A DNA stretch of 37,100 nucleotides from positions 1-37,100 of the forward strand of contig NZ_LIRK01000038.1 in NCBI RefSeq assembly GCF_001419765.1, given 5' to 3'. The position numbers and the translations under genes are program-made. Numbering within the stretch: position 1 is the stretch's first letter; every line of letters starts with the position of its first letter. Source of the stretch: Streptomyces torulosus (lineage in GTDB: Bacteria; Actinomycetota; Actinomycetes; Streptomycetales; Streptomycetaceae). Of this stretch, positions 8,834-18,448 are shown piece after piece. The notes below the pieces were generated by a model that was not told the DNA's origin, searched no databases, and was given only the letters and a program-made list of their open reading frames with translations.

Positions 8834-8878
8834 AAGCGTGACGCGGCCTCCGAACCGCGGGGCATGCATGAACCGCAC

Positions 8879-8892
8879 GGCCGCATGCGGCC
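8879..8892. promoter_or_regulatory. Perfect 14-bp palindrome upstream of the pigment hydroxylase
   Basis: GGCCGCATGCGGCC lies 33 bp before the GTG start of the FAD hydroxylase gene and before its GGAGG site. A perfect palindrome in a leader is a reasonable operator candidate, but GC-rich palindromes also occur by chance here and no binding protein can be named. Confidence 0.3.
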
Positions 8893-8925
8893 GAATCGAC
8901 GGCCACGCAGCACTGGAGGCGAGCG

Positions 8926-10581
8926 GTGAACCCACGAGACGAGCAAACCGACCCCACGACCCCTCAGGTCCCGGTCCTCATCGTCGGCGGTTCCCTCGTC
9001 GGCCTGTCGACCTCGCTGTTCCTGGGCCGGCTGGGGGTACGGCACATCCTGGTGGAGCGCCACGCCGGCACCTCCATCCACCCCCGTGGGCGAGGCAACA
9101 ACGTCCGCACGATGGAACTGTTCCGGGCCGCCGGCGTCGAACCGAAGATCCGGGAGGCCGCCGCCACGCTGGCCGACAACCACGGGATCCTGCAGACACC
9201 CACCCTGGTCGGCGACGCGGGGGAGTGGCTGTTCAAGGAGATCGACGCGGGCGGCGGCCTCGCCCGGTTCAGCCCCAGCTCGTGGTGCCTGTGCAGCCAG
9301 AACGACCTGGAGCCGGTCCTGCTCGACCACGCGAGGAACCTCGGCGGCGACCTGCGCTACGCCACCGAGCTGATGTCGTTCACCGACGACCCCTCCGGCG
9401 TCACCGCCGTGGTCAAGAGCCGCGAGACGGGCGAGCACACCACCATCCGCGCGCAGTACCTCGTCGCCGCCGACGGCCCCCGCAGCCCCGTCCGCGAGCA
9501 GCTCGGCATCGAGCAGAGCGGTCCCGGGGACCTCTTCCACAACGTCAGCATCACGTTCCGCTCCCGCCGGCTCGCCGACGTCGTCGGTGACCGGCGATTC
9601 ATCGTCTGCTACCTGACCAGCCCGGACGCCGACGGCGCGCTGCTGCCCGTGGACAACCGGGAGAACTGGGTGTTCCACGCCCCCTGGCACCCCGAACACG
9701 GCGAAACCCTGGAGGCGTTCACCGACGAGCGGTGCGTCGCGCACATCCGCCGCGCGATCGGCGTCGCCGACCTCGACGTGGAGATCACCGGCAGGGCTCC
9801 CTGGCACGCCGCCCAGCGGGTCGCCCGCCGCTACCGGTCGGGCCATGTCTTCCTGGCCGGTGACTCGGCCCACGAGATGTCCCCCACCGGGGCGTTCGGC
9901 TCCAACACCGGCATCCAGGACGCCCACAACCTGGCGTGGAAACTGGCCGCGGTGCAGGGCGGCTGGGCCGGGGAGGGGCTGCTCGACACGTACGACGTGG
10001 AGCGCCGCCCGGTGGCGGAGGCGACCAGCGCCCGCGCCGCCGCGCGGTCGGTCGAGCACAGCCATCCCGGTTTCGCCCCGCCCCCCGGAGCGCAGGGCGG
10101 CGGCCCCCAGCGCGGCGTCCTCAACGTGGCCCTCGGCTACCGCTATCCGCAAGGCGCCGTCGTCGGCGCCGACCCCGCCACGCCGGCCGTACCGGAACGC
10201 CTCGACCTGTCCGGGGAACCCGGCAGCAGGGCACCCCACGTGCCGGTACGCCACCGGGGCGAACAGATCTCCACCCTCGACCTCTACGAGCGGTCGTTCG
10301 TCCTGCTCAGCGATGCCGACGCCCCGAGCGGATGGCACGAGGCCGCCGTCCGACTCGCCGCGTCGACGTCCGTCCCCCTGACGTCGTACCGGCTGGGCGA
10401 CGGGCCCGACGCCGAGCTGACACCCGTCGGCGACGCGAGCTGGTCGGCCGCCCACGGCACGACACCCTCGGGCGCCGTCCTCGTCCGGCCCGACGGGTTC
10501 GTGGCGTGGCGATCCCCGGAGCGGGTCCCGGACCCCGAGACGACCCTGCGCCAGATCCTGGACACCGTCCTGGCCCTCTGA
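8926..10581 (+). CDS. FAD-dependent aromatic polyketide hydroxylase (WhiE ORF VIII-like)
   Basis: A 551-aa flavoprotein monooxygenase of the PgaE/RdmE-like group. It has an N-terminal dinucleotide-binding motif VLIVGGSLVGLS (glycines at 21-26), the DG motif at Asp183 (VAADGPRSPVRE), the GD motif at Gly312-Asp313 (VFLAGDSAHEMSPTGAFGSNTG), and a C-terminal thioredoxin-like domain (about 430-551). It would hydroxylate the cyclised aromatic polyketide using FAD, NAD(P)H and oxygen. GTG 8926 is supported by GGAGG six bases upstream. It is co-directional with the pigment operon and separated from it by about 290 bp. In S. coelicolor whiE the corresponding hydroxylase gene is divergent, so the local order differs. 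Assignment to pigment tailoring rests on context plus family. Confidence 0.9.
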   Translation: MNPRDEQTDPTTPQVPVLIVGGSLVGLSTSLFLGRLGVRHILVERHAGTSIHPRGRGNNVRTMELFRAAGVEPKIREAAATLADNHGILQTPTLVGDAGEWLFKEIDAGGGLARFSPSSWCLCSQNDLEPVLLDHARNLGGDLRYATELMSFTDDPSGVTAVVKSRETGEHTTIRAQYLVAADGPRSPVREQLGIEQSGPGDLFHNVSITFRSRRLADVVGDRRFIVCYLTSPDADGALLPVDNRENWVFHAPWHPEHGETLEAFTDERCVAHIRRAIGVADLDVEITGRAPWHAAQRVARRYRSGHVFLAGDSAHEMSPTGAFGSNTGIQDAHNLAWKLAAVQGGWAGEGLLDTYDVERRPVAEATSARAAARSVEHSHPGFAPPPGAQGGGPQRGVLNVALGYRYPQGAVVGADPATPAVPERLDLSGEPGSRAPHVPVRHRGEQISTLDLYERSFVLLSDADAPSGWHEAAVRLAASTSVPLTSYRLGDGPDAELTPVGDASWSAAHGTTPSGAVLVRPDGFVAWRSPERVPDPETTLRQILDTVLAL

Positions 10582-10870
10582 CCCCCGGAGACGACGCCAC
10601 ACACCACAGGGAGGCCGACCGGCCGCCCCCCTGACGGTGCGCCGGAAACGCCGGCCGTTGTTGCGTCACGCCCTCGTCGCGTGACGGCCACAGCGGCTTT
10701 CCCAGGGTCGCGGACGGCCGCCCGCCGCCCGCCCGCGGGGCCCCGCCTTTCGCGTCGAGCGGATGGCGGTCACCTGGGCAGAGCACACGAGTCGCGCGCT
10801 TCCCGAGCCGGGCACAGGATCGAGAAACCGACATTCGTCCGCCTCCGCCAATGAAGGAGAAGTGCGCAGG
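10582..10870. promoter_or_regulatory. Intergenic region between hydroxylase and core pigment operon
   Basis: About 290 bp with no credible gene. It holds an inverted repeat CGTCACGC (10664-10671) and GCGTGACG (10679-10686), eight-base arms with a 7-nt spacer, which could terminate the hydroxylase transcript or act as an operator for the core operon. A separate promoter for the ABM/SchA-CurD gene onwards is expected in the right half; I cannot place -35/-10 boxes securely. Confidence 0.4.
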
Positions 10871-12028
10871 ATGACCACCACATCTGACCGCCTTTCGGAA
10901 CCGCCGGCGTCACCGGCATCGCAGCGCGTCTCCCAGTCCGTGTTCGACGGCTCCCCGCTGCGGGTCGTCCTGCTGGTCGACGTCCACGACGGGGCCCAGC
11001 AGCAGTTCCTGGAGGCGTACGAGGGCCTGTGCAACCAGGTCGCATCCGTCCCCGGACATGTCAGCGACCAGCTGTGCCAGTCCATCGAGAACCCCTCCCA
11101 ATGGCTCATCACGAGCGAGTGGGAGAGCGCCCCGCCGTTCCTCACCTGGGTCAACAGCGAGGAACACGTACGGATGGTGGAGCCGCTGCACAGCTGCGTC
11201 CGCGACACCCGGTCCCTGCGCTTCCACATCGTCCGGGAGACCGGCGGCCCGGCGGCCGAGGCCGCGTCCGGGCAGCGTCGCCTCCAGGCGTCACCCCGCA
11301 TCGGTGACGGCGTGATCCGGCACGCGCTCACCTTCACCGTCAAGCCGGGCAGCGAGGACGTCGTCGCCAAGATCCTCGCCGACTACGACCCGCCGGAGCC
11401 GCAGGTCGACGCCACCACCCGGCTCTGCCGCACCTCCCTGTTCATGCACGGCAACCGGGTCGTGCGGGCCATCGAGGTCCGGGGCGACCTGCTCGCCGCG
11501 CTGCGGCACGTCGCCCGGCAGCCCGAGGTGCGGGCCGTCGAGGAGGCCATCAACCCGTATCTGGAGCAGGACCGGGACCTCGACGACCCGGAGTCCGCCC
11601 GCCTCTTCTTCACCCGCGCGGCCCTGCCCGCCGTGCACCATGTGACGGCGAGCCAGGAGAGCGGGAACGCCGAACGGCGCGCCTACCACTACCCCGCCCG
11701 CGAGGGCTGCGGCATGCGCCTGGCGGAACTGCTCGCCCGGCAGGACGCGGCGGCCGCGGACGACGCGCACGGACCGGTGCTGCGCAGCACGATCTTCCAC
11801 CGCGACGACGTCGTCGTGCGGCTCGTCGACGTCCGCGCCGGGGCCGACACCGCTTCCGGCGCCGTGTTCGGACTCACGGACAGCGGACAGGCGGCCGAGC
11901 TGACGGCGCTTCTCGACGAGGGAGCCCTCGGCGCGAACGGTTCCGCACGCGGAGAGGGCGCCCACGCCTCCCTGGCGACGGCCGCCCGCATGCGCCTCGT
12001 GACCGACCGCCGCGCGCCCGGCGCCTGA
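10871..12028 (+). CDS. Spore-pigment protein with ABM and SchA/CurD-like domains (WhiE ORF I-like)
   Basis: A protein of about 385 aa, first gene of the core pigment operon. The N-terminal part (about 25-125; PLRVVLLVDVHDG ... GHVSDQLCQSIENPSQWLI) is an antibiotic-biosynthesis-monooxygenase-like ferredoxin fold. The middle and C-terminal parts (VIRHALTFTVKPGSEDVV ... and AYHYPAREGCGMRLAELL) match the SchA/CurD-like pattern found almost only in pigment clusters. Its biochemical role is unsettled; an oxygenase or cyclase-helper role is suggested by the fold. Start: ATG 10871 lies 11 bases after GGAG. In-frame GTG 10862 is only two bases from it and therefore less likely, and the longer open frame from 10763 is not needed. 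Confidence 0.85.
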   Translation: MTTTSDRLSEPPASPASQRVSQSVFDGSPLRVVLLVDVHDGAQQQFLEAYEGLCNQVASVPGHVSDQLCQSIENPSQWLITSEWESAPPFLTWVNSEEHVRMVEPLHSCVRDTRSLRFHIVRETGGPAAEAASGQRRLQASPRIGDGVIRHALTFTVKPGSEDVVAKILADYDPPEPQVDATTRLCRTSLFMHGNRVVRAIEVRGDLLAALRHVARQPEVRAVEEAINPYLEQDRDLDDPESARLFFTRAALPAVHHVTASQESGNAERRAYHYPAREGCGMRLAELLARQDAAAADDAHGPVLRSTIFHRDDVVVRLVDVRAGADTASGAVFGLTDSGQAAELTALLDEGALGANGSARGEGAHASLATAARMRLVTDRRAPGA

Positions 12029-12098
12029 CCGCCGTCCCCTCCCCGGGCCGTGACAGCCACTCCCTCGTCTTTCCAGAGCACCAGTTCGGAGGAACGCC

Positions 12099-12551
12099 GT
12101 GACGAACAGCCATCCCGCGATCGTGGATCTCAGTGAGATCGAGCCCAACACCAGGCGCGGTGGCGATCTACGCGCCCTGCTCACTCCCACCACAGTCGGC
12201 TCCACCAGCGGTTTCATGGGTGTGGCCATCGTGCAGCCCGGCGACCGCATCGCCGAGCACTACCACCCGTACTCCGAGGAGTTCGTCTACGTCGTCTGCG
12301 GGCAGCTGGAGGTCGACCTGGACGGTGAACCCCATCCGCTGCTGCCCGAGCAGGGGCTGATGATCCCCGCCCATGTACGGCACCGCTTCCGCAACGTCGG
12401 CAACGTGGAGGCCCGCCTGGTCTTCCACCTCGGCCCGCTGGCCCCCAGCCCGCCGCTCGGCCACGTCGACACCGAGGAGACCGACGCCGCGCCGGGCGCG
12501 GCCCACGGGGGCGGGCACCGGATCGCCGAGCGAAGTCGAGTCGGCTCATGA
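12099..12551 (+). CDS. Cupin-domain pigment protein (WhiE ORF II / SchB / CurC-like)
   Basis: A 150-aa single-domain cupin. Motif 1 is [19 protein letters not shown], with candidate metal ligands His, His and Glu. Motif 2 is [12 protein letters not shown], with a further His. The fold is consistent with a metal-dependent cyclase, isomerase or oxygenase; in pigment clusters the exact step is not established. GTG start at 12099 follows GGAGG. The last bases overlap the KS-alpha start (ATGA, 4-bp overlap), so expression is coupled to the synthase. A hydrophilic Gly/Ala/Glu-rich tail follows the barrel from about residue 118. Confidence 0.85.
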   Translation: MTNSHPAIVDLSEIEPNTRRGGDLRALLTPTTVGSTSGFMGVAIVQPGDRIAEHYHPYSEEFVYVVCGQLEVDLDGEPHPLLPEQGLMIPAHVRHRFRNVGNVEARLVFHLGPLAPSPPLGHVDTEETDAAPGAAHGGGHRIAERSRVGS

Positions 12552-13813
12552 CCAGGCGCGTCGCGGTCACCGGGATCGGCGTCGTCGCCCCCGGCGGGAT
12601 CGGCATACCGGCGTTCTGGGATCTCCTCGCGAACGGCCGCACAGCGACGCGGGGCATCACCTTCTTCGACCCGTCCGGGCTGCGTTCACGGATCGCCGCC
12701 GAGTGCGACTTCGACCCGTCGGCCCACGGGCTGGCGGCGGAGGACGTCGCGCGCTGCGACCGGTACATCCAGTTCGCGCTGGCCGCGGGGGAGGAGGCGG
12801 TACGGGACTCCGGCCTCGACCTCGCCGCCGAGAACCCCTGGCGCGTCGGCGTCTCCCTGGGTACCGCCGTCGGCGGAACCACCCGGCTGGAGCACGACTA
12901 CGTGCTGGTCAGCCATGGCGGGCAGCGCTGGGACGTGGACCACCGGGAGGCCGGTCCGCATCTGCACCGGGCGTTCTCGCCCAGCACCCTCGCCTCGACG
13001 GTGGCGGAGCGGTTCGAGGCGCGCGGGCCGGTGCAGACCGTCTCCACCGGCTGCACCTCGGGGCTCGACGCCGTCGGGTACGCCTTCCACACGATCGAGG
13101 AGGGCAGGGCCGACGTGTGCATCGCCGGCGCCTCCGACTCCCCGATCTCCCCCATCACGATGGCCTGCTTCGACGCGATCAAGGCCACCTCCCCGAACAA
13201 CGACGATCCCGCGCACGCCTCCCGGCCCTTCGACGCCGACCGCAACGGGTTCGTCATGGGCGAGGGCGGAGCGGTACTCGTCCTGGAGGAGCTGGAACAC
13301 GCCCGGGCGCGCGGCGCGCACGTGTACTGCGAGCTCGGCGGTTACGCCACCTTCGGCAACGCCTACCACATGACCGGTCTGACCACCGAGGGCCTGGAGA
13401 TGGCCCGCGCCATCGAGGACGCCCTCGACCACGCCCGGCTCGACGGCACGGCCATCGACTACGTCAACGCCCACGGGTCGGGAACCCAGCAGAACGACCG
13501 GCACGAGACGGCCGCGGTCAAACGGGTCCTGGGCGCCCACGCCTACGACACGCCGATGAGCTCCATCAAGTCCATGGTGGGCCACTCCCTCGGCGCGATC
13601 GGGGCGATCGAGGTGGTCGCCTGTGTGCTGGCCCTGGCCCACCAGGTCGTCCCGCCCACCGCGAACTACGAGACCCCGGACCCCGAGTGCGACCTGGACT
13701 ACGTCCCGCGCGTGGCCCGGGAGCGGCGGCTGAACAGCGTCCTCTCCGTGGGCAGCGGCTTCGGCGGCTTCCAGTCCGCGGTGGTCCTCACCCGGCCGAA
13801 GGGAAAGACGTGA
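12548..13813 (+). CDS. Type II PKS ketosynthase alpha subunit (WhiE ORF III-like)
   Basis: A 421-aa beta-ketoacyl synthase. The nucleophile is Cys169 in [15 protein letters not shown]. The two catalytic histidines occur in [13 protein letters not shown] and [14 protein letters not shown]. With the CLF it forms the heterodimer that extends the polyketide from malonyl-ACP; in S. coelicolor whiE the equivalent pair makes a 24-carbon chain. The ATG start overlaps the cupin stop by four bases, and its stop overlaps the CLF start in TGATG, so KS and CLF should be made in equal amounts. Full length, all catalytic residues present. Assignment to the pigment clade is based on the complete flanking gene set. 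Confidence 0.95.
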   Translation: MTRRVAVTGIGVVAPGGIGIPAFWDLLANGRTATRGITFFDPSGLRSRIAAECDFDPSAHGLAAEDVARCDRYIQFALAAGEEAVRDSGLDLAAENPWRVGVSLGTAVGGTTRLEHDYVLVSHGGQRWDVDHREAGPHLHRAFSPSTLASTVAERFEARGPVQTVSTGCTSGLDAVGYAFHTIEEGRADVCIAGASDSPISPITMACFDAIKATSPNNDDPAHASRPFDADRNGFVMGEGGAVLVLEELEHARARGAHVYCELGGYATFGNAYHMTGLTTEGLEMARAIEDALDHARLDGTAIDYVNAHGSGTQQNDRHETAAVKRVLGAHAYDTPMSSIKSMVGHSLGAIGAIEVVACVLALAHQVVPPTANYETPDPECDLDYVPRVARERRLNSVLSVGSGFGGFQSAVVLTRPKGKT

Positions 13814-15066
13814 TGAGCGAACCGCACACCCGGCGCGCCGTCGTCACCGGGATCGGCGTGGTGGCGCCCAACGGAACCAGCACCGAGACCTTCTGGAAGG
13901 CCACCAGGGAAGGCATCAGCGTGCTGGACCGGGTCACCCGCGAGGGGTGCGAGCACCTGCCGCTGCGCGTGGCCGGTGAGATCCGGGACTTCGATCCGCC
14001 CTCGGCGGTCGAGGAGCGCTACCTCGTCCAGACCGACCGCTTCACCCACTTCGCCATGGCGGCGGCCGACCTGGCGATCGAGGAGGCCGGCCTCAACCGG
14101 TCCGACACCGACGCCTCGCCCTTCTCGGTGGGCGTGGTCACCGCGGCCGGTTCCGGCGGCGGCGAGTTCGGCCAGCGGGAACTGCAGCAGCTGTGGGACA
14201 AGGGCAGCCGCTACGTGGGCCCGTACCAGTCCATCGCCTGGTTCTACGCCGCGAGCACCGGCCAGATCTCCATCCGCCGCGGCTTCAAGGGCCCCTGCGG
14301 AGTGGTCGCCGCCGACGAGGCCGGCGGTCTGGACGCGCTGGCGCACGCGGCGCGGGCCGTACGACGCGGCACGGACGTCCTGGTGGCCGGGGCGACCGAG
14401 GCGCCCCTGGCCCCCTACTCGGTGGTCTGCCAGCTCGGCTACGAGGAGCTGAGCACGGAGGACGTCCCGGAGTGCGCCTACCGCCCGTTCACCTCCGCGG
14501 CCTGCGGGTTCGTGCCCGCCGAGGGCGGCGCGATGCTCGTCGTGGAGGCCGAGACCTCGGCCCGGGAACGGGGGGCGCCCGCACGGGCGACGCTGGCGGG
14601 ACACGCGGCGACGTTCACGGGCGCCTCCCGCTGGCAGCAGTCCCGCGAGGGACTGGCGCAGGCCATCCGGGGCGCCCTGGAGGAGGCCGCCTGCGCGCCC
14701 GCGGAGATCGACGTGGTCTTCGCCGACGCCCTCGGCGTACCGGAGGCGGACCGTGCCGAGGCGCTGGCGATCGCGGACGCGCTGGGCGCCCACGGCCGAC
14801 GGGTCCCGGTGACGGCACCGAAGACCGCGATCGGCCGGGGCTACTGCGCGGCACCCGTCCTGGACGTCGCCGCGGCGGTCCTCGCGATGGAGCACGGCGT
14901 GATCCCACCCACCCCCAACGTCCACGACGTCTGCCACGACCTCGACCTCGTGACGACACATGCCCGCGCCACCGAACTGCGCACGGCGCTGGTCCTCAGC
15001 CGTGGACTCATGGGGTCGAACTCGGCGCTGGTGCTACGGCTCGGCGCCACCGACGCCTCCCCGTGA
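13813..15066 (+). CDS. Type II PKS ketosynthase beta subunit / chain length factor (WhiE ORF IV-like)
   Basis: A 417-aa KS-like protein without the active-site cysteine. The aligned position, residue 169 in VVAADEAGGLDALAHA, is Glu; most antibiotic CLFs carry Gln. Catalytic histidines are also replaced (VFADALGVPEADRAE and PKTAIGRGYCAAP in place of NAHGTGT and KS.GH). The protein sets chain length and takes part in chain initiation through malonyl decarboxylation. The start overlaps the KS-alpha stop by one base. It is placed directly before the ACP gene (41-bp gap with a clear ribosome site). Confidence 0.94.
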   Translation: MSEPHTRRAVVTGIGVVAPNGTSTETFWKATREGISVLDRVTREGCEHLPLRVAGEIRDFDPPSAVEERYLVQTDRFTHFAMAAADLAIEEAGLNRSDTDASPFSVGVVTAAGSGGGEFGQRELQQLWDKGSRYVGPYQSIAWFYAASTGQISIRRGFKGPCGVVAADEAGGLDALAHAARAVRRGTDVLVAGATEAPLAPYSVVCQLGYEELSTEDVPECAYRPFTSAACGFVPAEGGAMLVVEAETSARERGAPARATLAGHAATFTGASRWQQSREGLAQAIRGALEEAACAPAEIDVVFADALGVPEADRAEALAIADALGAHGRRVPVTAPKTAIGRGYCAAPVLDVAAAVLAMEHGVIPPTPNVHDVCHDLDLVTTHARATELRTALVLSRGLMGSNSALVLRLGATDASP

Positions 15067-15107
15067 GGCCTCGTCAGCACACATCACGGAGCAAGGAGAG
15101 AAACCGC

Positions 15108-15846
<739 letters not shown>

Positions 15847-15865
15847 CCCGACGGAGGACAGCACG

Positions 15866-16198
15866 ATGCACCAGTCTCTGATCGTCGCCCGGATGGCCCC
15901 GGGGTCGGCCCCCGACATCGCCGACGTGTTCGGGGAGTCGGACCGGGGGGAACTGCCCCACCTGGTGGGGGTCGCCCGCCGCAGCCTCTTCCAGTTCGGT
16001 GATGTGTACCTGCACCTCATCGAGTCCGAGCGGGACCCCGGCCCCGCCATCGCCAAGGCGGCCGGGCACCCCCTGTTCCAGGACGTCAGCGAACGGCTGT
16101 CGGCGTACGTCACCGCGTACGACCCGGCGACCTGGCGTTCGCCGAAGGACGCGATGGCGCACTGCTTCTACCGCTGGGAGCGGGAGACCTCCTCCTGA
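15866..16198 (+). CDS. Small polyketide cyclase, TcmI family (WhiE ORF VII-like)
   Basis: A 110-aa dimeric alpha-beta barrel protein. Typical segments are MHQSLIVARMAPGSAPDIADVF at the N-terminus (residues 1-22), ELPHLVGVARRSLFQFGDVYLHLIES, and DPATWRSPKDAMAHCFYRWE near the end. TcmI-type cyclases close later rings of aromatic polyketides. The ATG follows GGAGG by about 8 bases. It is the last gene of the plus-strand pigment operon and is followed by a perfect hairpin before the convergent methyltransferase. Confidence 0.92.
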   Translation: MHQSLIVARMAPGSAPDIADVFGESDRGELPHLVGVARRSLFQFGDVYLHLIESERDPGPAIAKAAGHPLFQDVSERLSAYVTAYDPATWRSPKDAMAHCFYRWERETSS

Positions 16199-16225
16199 GC
16201 CGGTGGGACCGAGGCGTGGCGCCGG

Positions 16226-16260
16226 GTCGCCGGGCACACGACACTCGTGTGCCCGGCGAC
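16226..16260. terminator. Perfect 16-bp hairpin between convergent genes
   Basis: Arms at 16226-16241 (GTCGCCGGGCACACGA) and 16245-16260 are exact reverse complements with a 3-nt loop. It lies 27 bp after the small cyclase stop and 32 bp beyond the 3' end of the convergent methyltransferase gene, so it is well placed as a bidirectional terminator. Confidence 0.85.
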
Positions 16261-16292
16261 CGGCTGCCCGGGGGCTCCGCCGGGGGAGGCGG

Positions 16293-17321
16293 TCACCCGG
16301 GGACGGTGCAGTCGAACGCGTGCAGGTAGGGGTTGACGGGGCGGATGTCGCCGATGACGAGGCCCGCGTCGGTGAGCCTGGCGACCATGCTCTCGGTGGT
16401 GTGCTTGGCCCCTCCGACGTTGAGGAGGAGCAGCAGGTCCATGGCGGTGCTGAACCGCATGGAGGGCGTGTCGTCGACGAGGTTCTCGATGACGATGACC
16501 CGTGCTCCGGGACCGCCCGCCTCGATGACGTTGCGCAGGGTCCGGCGGGTGCTGTCCTCGTCCCACTCCAGGATGTTCTTGATGATGTACACATCGGCGC
16601 GGGCCGGGACGGCCGTACGGCAGTCGCCGGGGACGATACGCATCCGGTCCGCGAGCGCGCCGCCCGGCCGCAGCCGCGGGTCGGCGTTCTCCACGACGCG
16701 CGGCAGGTCGAGCAGGATGCCGGTCAGCGACGGATGCTTCTCCAGCAGGCTCGCCACCACGTGCCCCTGGCCGCCTCCGATGTCGGCCACGGTCGAGCTC
16801 CCCGACAGGTCGAGGAACTGTGCGACGTCCCGCGCGGACTGCGCGCTGGAGGTCGTCATGGCGCGGTTGAAGACATCGGCCGATTCCGGCGCGTCGTTGT
16901 TGAGGTAGTCGAAGAACTCCTTCCCGTACAGGTCCTCGACGACGTTCCGGCCGGAGCGCACCGCCTCGTCCAGCCTGGGCCAGGCGTCCCAGGTCCAGGG
17001 TTCGGTGCACCACAGCGCGATGAAGTGCAGGCTGTCCGGGGCGTCCTCGCGCAGCTGCCGGGACATGTCGGTGTGGACGAAGGTCCCGTCCGGTTGCTCG
17101 GCGAAGATGCCGTAGCAGGTCAGCGCCCGCAACAGCCGGCGCAGCGGCTTCGGTTCGGCCTTCACCGCGGCGGCGAGGTCCGTCACCGGCATCGGGTCGT
17201 CACCGAGGGCGTCGGCGACCCCGAGCCGCGCGGCCGCACGGATGGCGGCGGCGCACGCGGCCCCGAACACCAGCTCCCGGAGCCGCATGGCCGGCGGTGG
17301 TGCGGTCTGTGCGGTCGTCAT
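16293..17321 (-). CDS. SAM-dependent O-methyltransferase (DnrK/TcmO-like fold)
   Basis: A 342-aa methyltransferase with an N-terminal winged-helix dimerisation domain (about 12-100; PLRRLLRALTCYGIFAEQPD) and a C-terminal Rossmann domain. The SAM motif is DIGGGQG at residues 180-186 and the acidic-loop motif is DLPRVVENA at 205-213. The position of the catalytic His in plant-type and many bacterial relatives (NILHDWDDE) reads NILEWDED here (249-256): one residue shorter and with no His. The fold is intact, so it may work by proximity, as proposed for anthracycline enzymes, or use another base. It is convergent with the pigment operon; a role in methylating the pigment is inferred from position. 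No ribosome site stands out before ATG 17321 beyond a GGAAGGG stretch. Confidence 0.88.
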   Translation of the reverse strand: MTTAQTAPPPAMRLRELVFGAACAAAIRAAARLGVADALGDDPMPVTDLAAAVKAEPKPLRRLLRALTCYGIFAEQPDGTFVHTDMSRQLREDAPDSLHFIALWCTEPWTWDAWPRLDEAVRSGRNVVEDLYGKEFFDYLNNDAPESADVFNRAMTTSSAQSARDVAQFLDLSGSSTVADIGGGQGHVVASLLEKHPSLTGILLDLPRVVENADPRLRPGGALADRMRIVPGDCRTAVPARADVYIIKNILEWDEDSTRRTLRNVIEAGGPGARVIVIENLVDDTPSMRFSTAMDLLLLLNVGGAKHTTESMVARLTDAGLVIGDIRPVNPYLHAFDCTVPG

Positions 17322-17379
17322 GCGCCGCTTCCCTTCCTCGAGTTCATGAGTGACCGTCCCTGAGCGCTCGTGGCGCCGG

Positions 17380-18441
17380 TCAGCACAGCCCCGCGGGCCT
17401 GGACGCCCGGCAGGAGTTGCGTTCGAAGGTGTTGCCCTTGCCGGTGTCGGTGTTGACGAGGTCCGCGGGCGCGTTGCCCTCCACCAAGTTGTCGGTGATC
17501 CGGTTCCGCTCGCTGGGGGTGCCCACGAAGCTCTTCCAGAGGACGATGCCGCCGGACAGGGGGGAGGCGCCGGCGTGGTCCATGACCCGGTTCCCCGTCA
17601 CCAGGGTGTCCTCGGTGCCGGTCAGGACGATGCCGGAGCCCTGCAGCGCGTCGAGCCGCGCGGTCTTGGGGCAGGACTTGTTGTTCTGCGCGACGAGGTT
17701 GTCCCGTACGGTCAGCGCGCCGGCCCTCGGCTTGTTCTCGTCGCCGACGACGAACACACCCGCGCAGTTGCCGGTGAGGTGGTTGTCGGCGACGGTGAGG
17801 TTCCGCAGGCGCCGGACGGTGATGCCGATCCGGTTCTCCGACACGCGGTTGCGTTCGACCACCGTTCCCCGGGTGTTCTGGGCGCCCTCCTCGGCCTTGA
17901 TGGTGTTGGCGAGGAACAGGCCGGCGTCGCCGTTGCCGCGGGCGGTGTTCGCGCGGAGCACACTGCGCACCGAACGCTCCAGGGCGATGCCCCAGACCTT
18001 GTTCTTCGTCGCGGTCACGTGGCGCACGGTCAGCCGGTCGGTCGATGTGGCGAGCACACCGCTGCCGGTGAAGCCGGTCACGGTGAGGGAGGCGAGGGTG
18101 ACGCCGTCGACGCTGCGCTTCTTCGTCCCGGTCACACAGATGCCGTTGCCGCTCTTGGCACAGCTGTTGCCGGCCTTCTTCTTGGCCGGCTTGACGACGG
18201 CGCCGCGGTCCATGCCGCGCAGGGTGATCCGCGGCGTGGTCACCGTGACGCTCTCGTGGTACGTGCCGGAGGCCAGGAGAACGGTGTCTCCCGGCCTCGC
18301 GGCGTCCACCGCTTTCTGGATCGACTTCCCGGGGAAGACCACGTGGATCTTGTGATGGGCGGCGACCGACGGGGCGGCCCCGAGTCCTGTGCCGATGACC
18401 GCTGCCGTACACACCAGGGAGGCGAAAGAGGATTTCTTCAT
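17380..18441 (-). CDS. Secreted right-handed beta-helix repeat protein
   Basis: A 353-aa exported protein. Residues 1-28 form a signal peptide (MKKSSFASLVC then a hydrophobic stretch ending APSVAA). The mature part starts with the PGKSIQKAVDAARPGDTVLL element seen at the N-cap of parallel beta-helix proteins, followed by about ten coils rich in N-x-[VI] and G-[IV] steps (RDNLVAQNN, GNRVMDHAG, ERNRITDNLVEGN). Such proteins include NosD-like proteins and polysaccharide lyases or epimerases. No clear catalytic set is visible, so substrate is unknown. Four or more Cys may form disulfides. ATG 18441 has no Shine-Dalgarno, but a TAACGT box lies seven bases upstream, suggesting a leaderless message; a longer start at 18504 would break the signal peptide. 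Confidence 0.82.
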   Translation of the reverse strand: MKKSSFASLVCTAAVIGTGLGAAPSVAAHHKIHVVFPGKSIQKAVDAARPGDTVLLASGTYHESVTVTTPRITLRGMDRGAVVKPAKKKAGNSCAKSGNGICVTGTKKRSVDGVTLASLTVTGFTGSGVLATSTDRLTVRHVTATKNKVWGIALERSVRSVLRANTARGNGDAGLFLANTIKAEEGAQNTRGTVVERNRVSENRIGITVRRLRNLTVADNHLTGNCAGVFVVGDENKPRAGALTVRDNLVAQNNKSCPKTARLDALQGSGIVLTGTEDTLVTGNRVMDHAGASPLSGGIVLWKSFVGTPSERNRITDNLVEGNAPADLVNTDTGKGNTFERNSCRASRPAGLC

Positions 18442-18448
18442 ATTTAGC

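Noticed and set aside
8824..10602. 592-residue minus-strand frame opposite the FAD hydroxylase
   Set aside because: Antisense shadow, Gly/Val/Ala-rich with no motifs. The plus strand carries all flavoprotein signatures.
10763..10870. N-terminal extension of the ABM/SchA-CurD protein
   Set aside because: No family similarity in the extra 36 residues, and a ribosome site lies just before ATG 10871.
12373..13812. Plus-strand frame continuous with the CLF, suggesting a giant fusion
   Set aside because: It is an out-of-frame reading of the KS-alpha gene; the CLF starts at ATG 13813 in the TGATG overlap.
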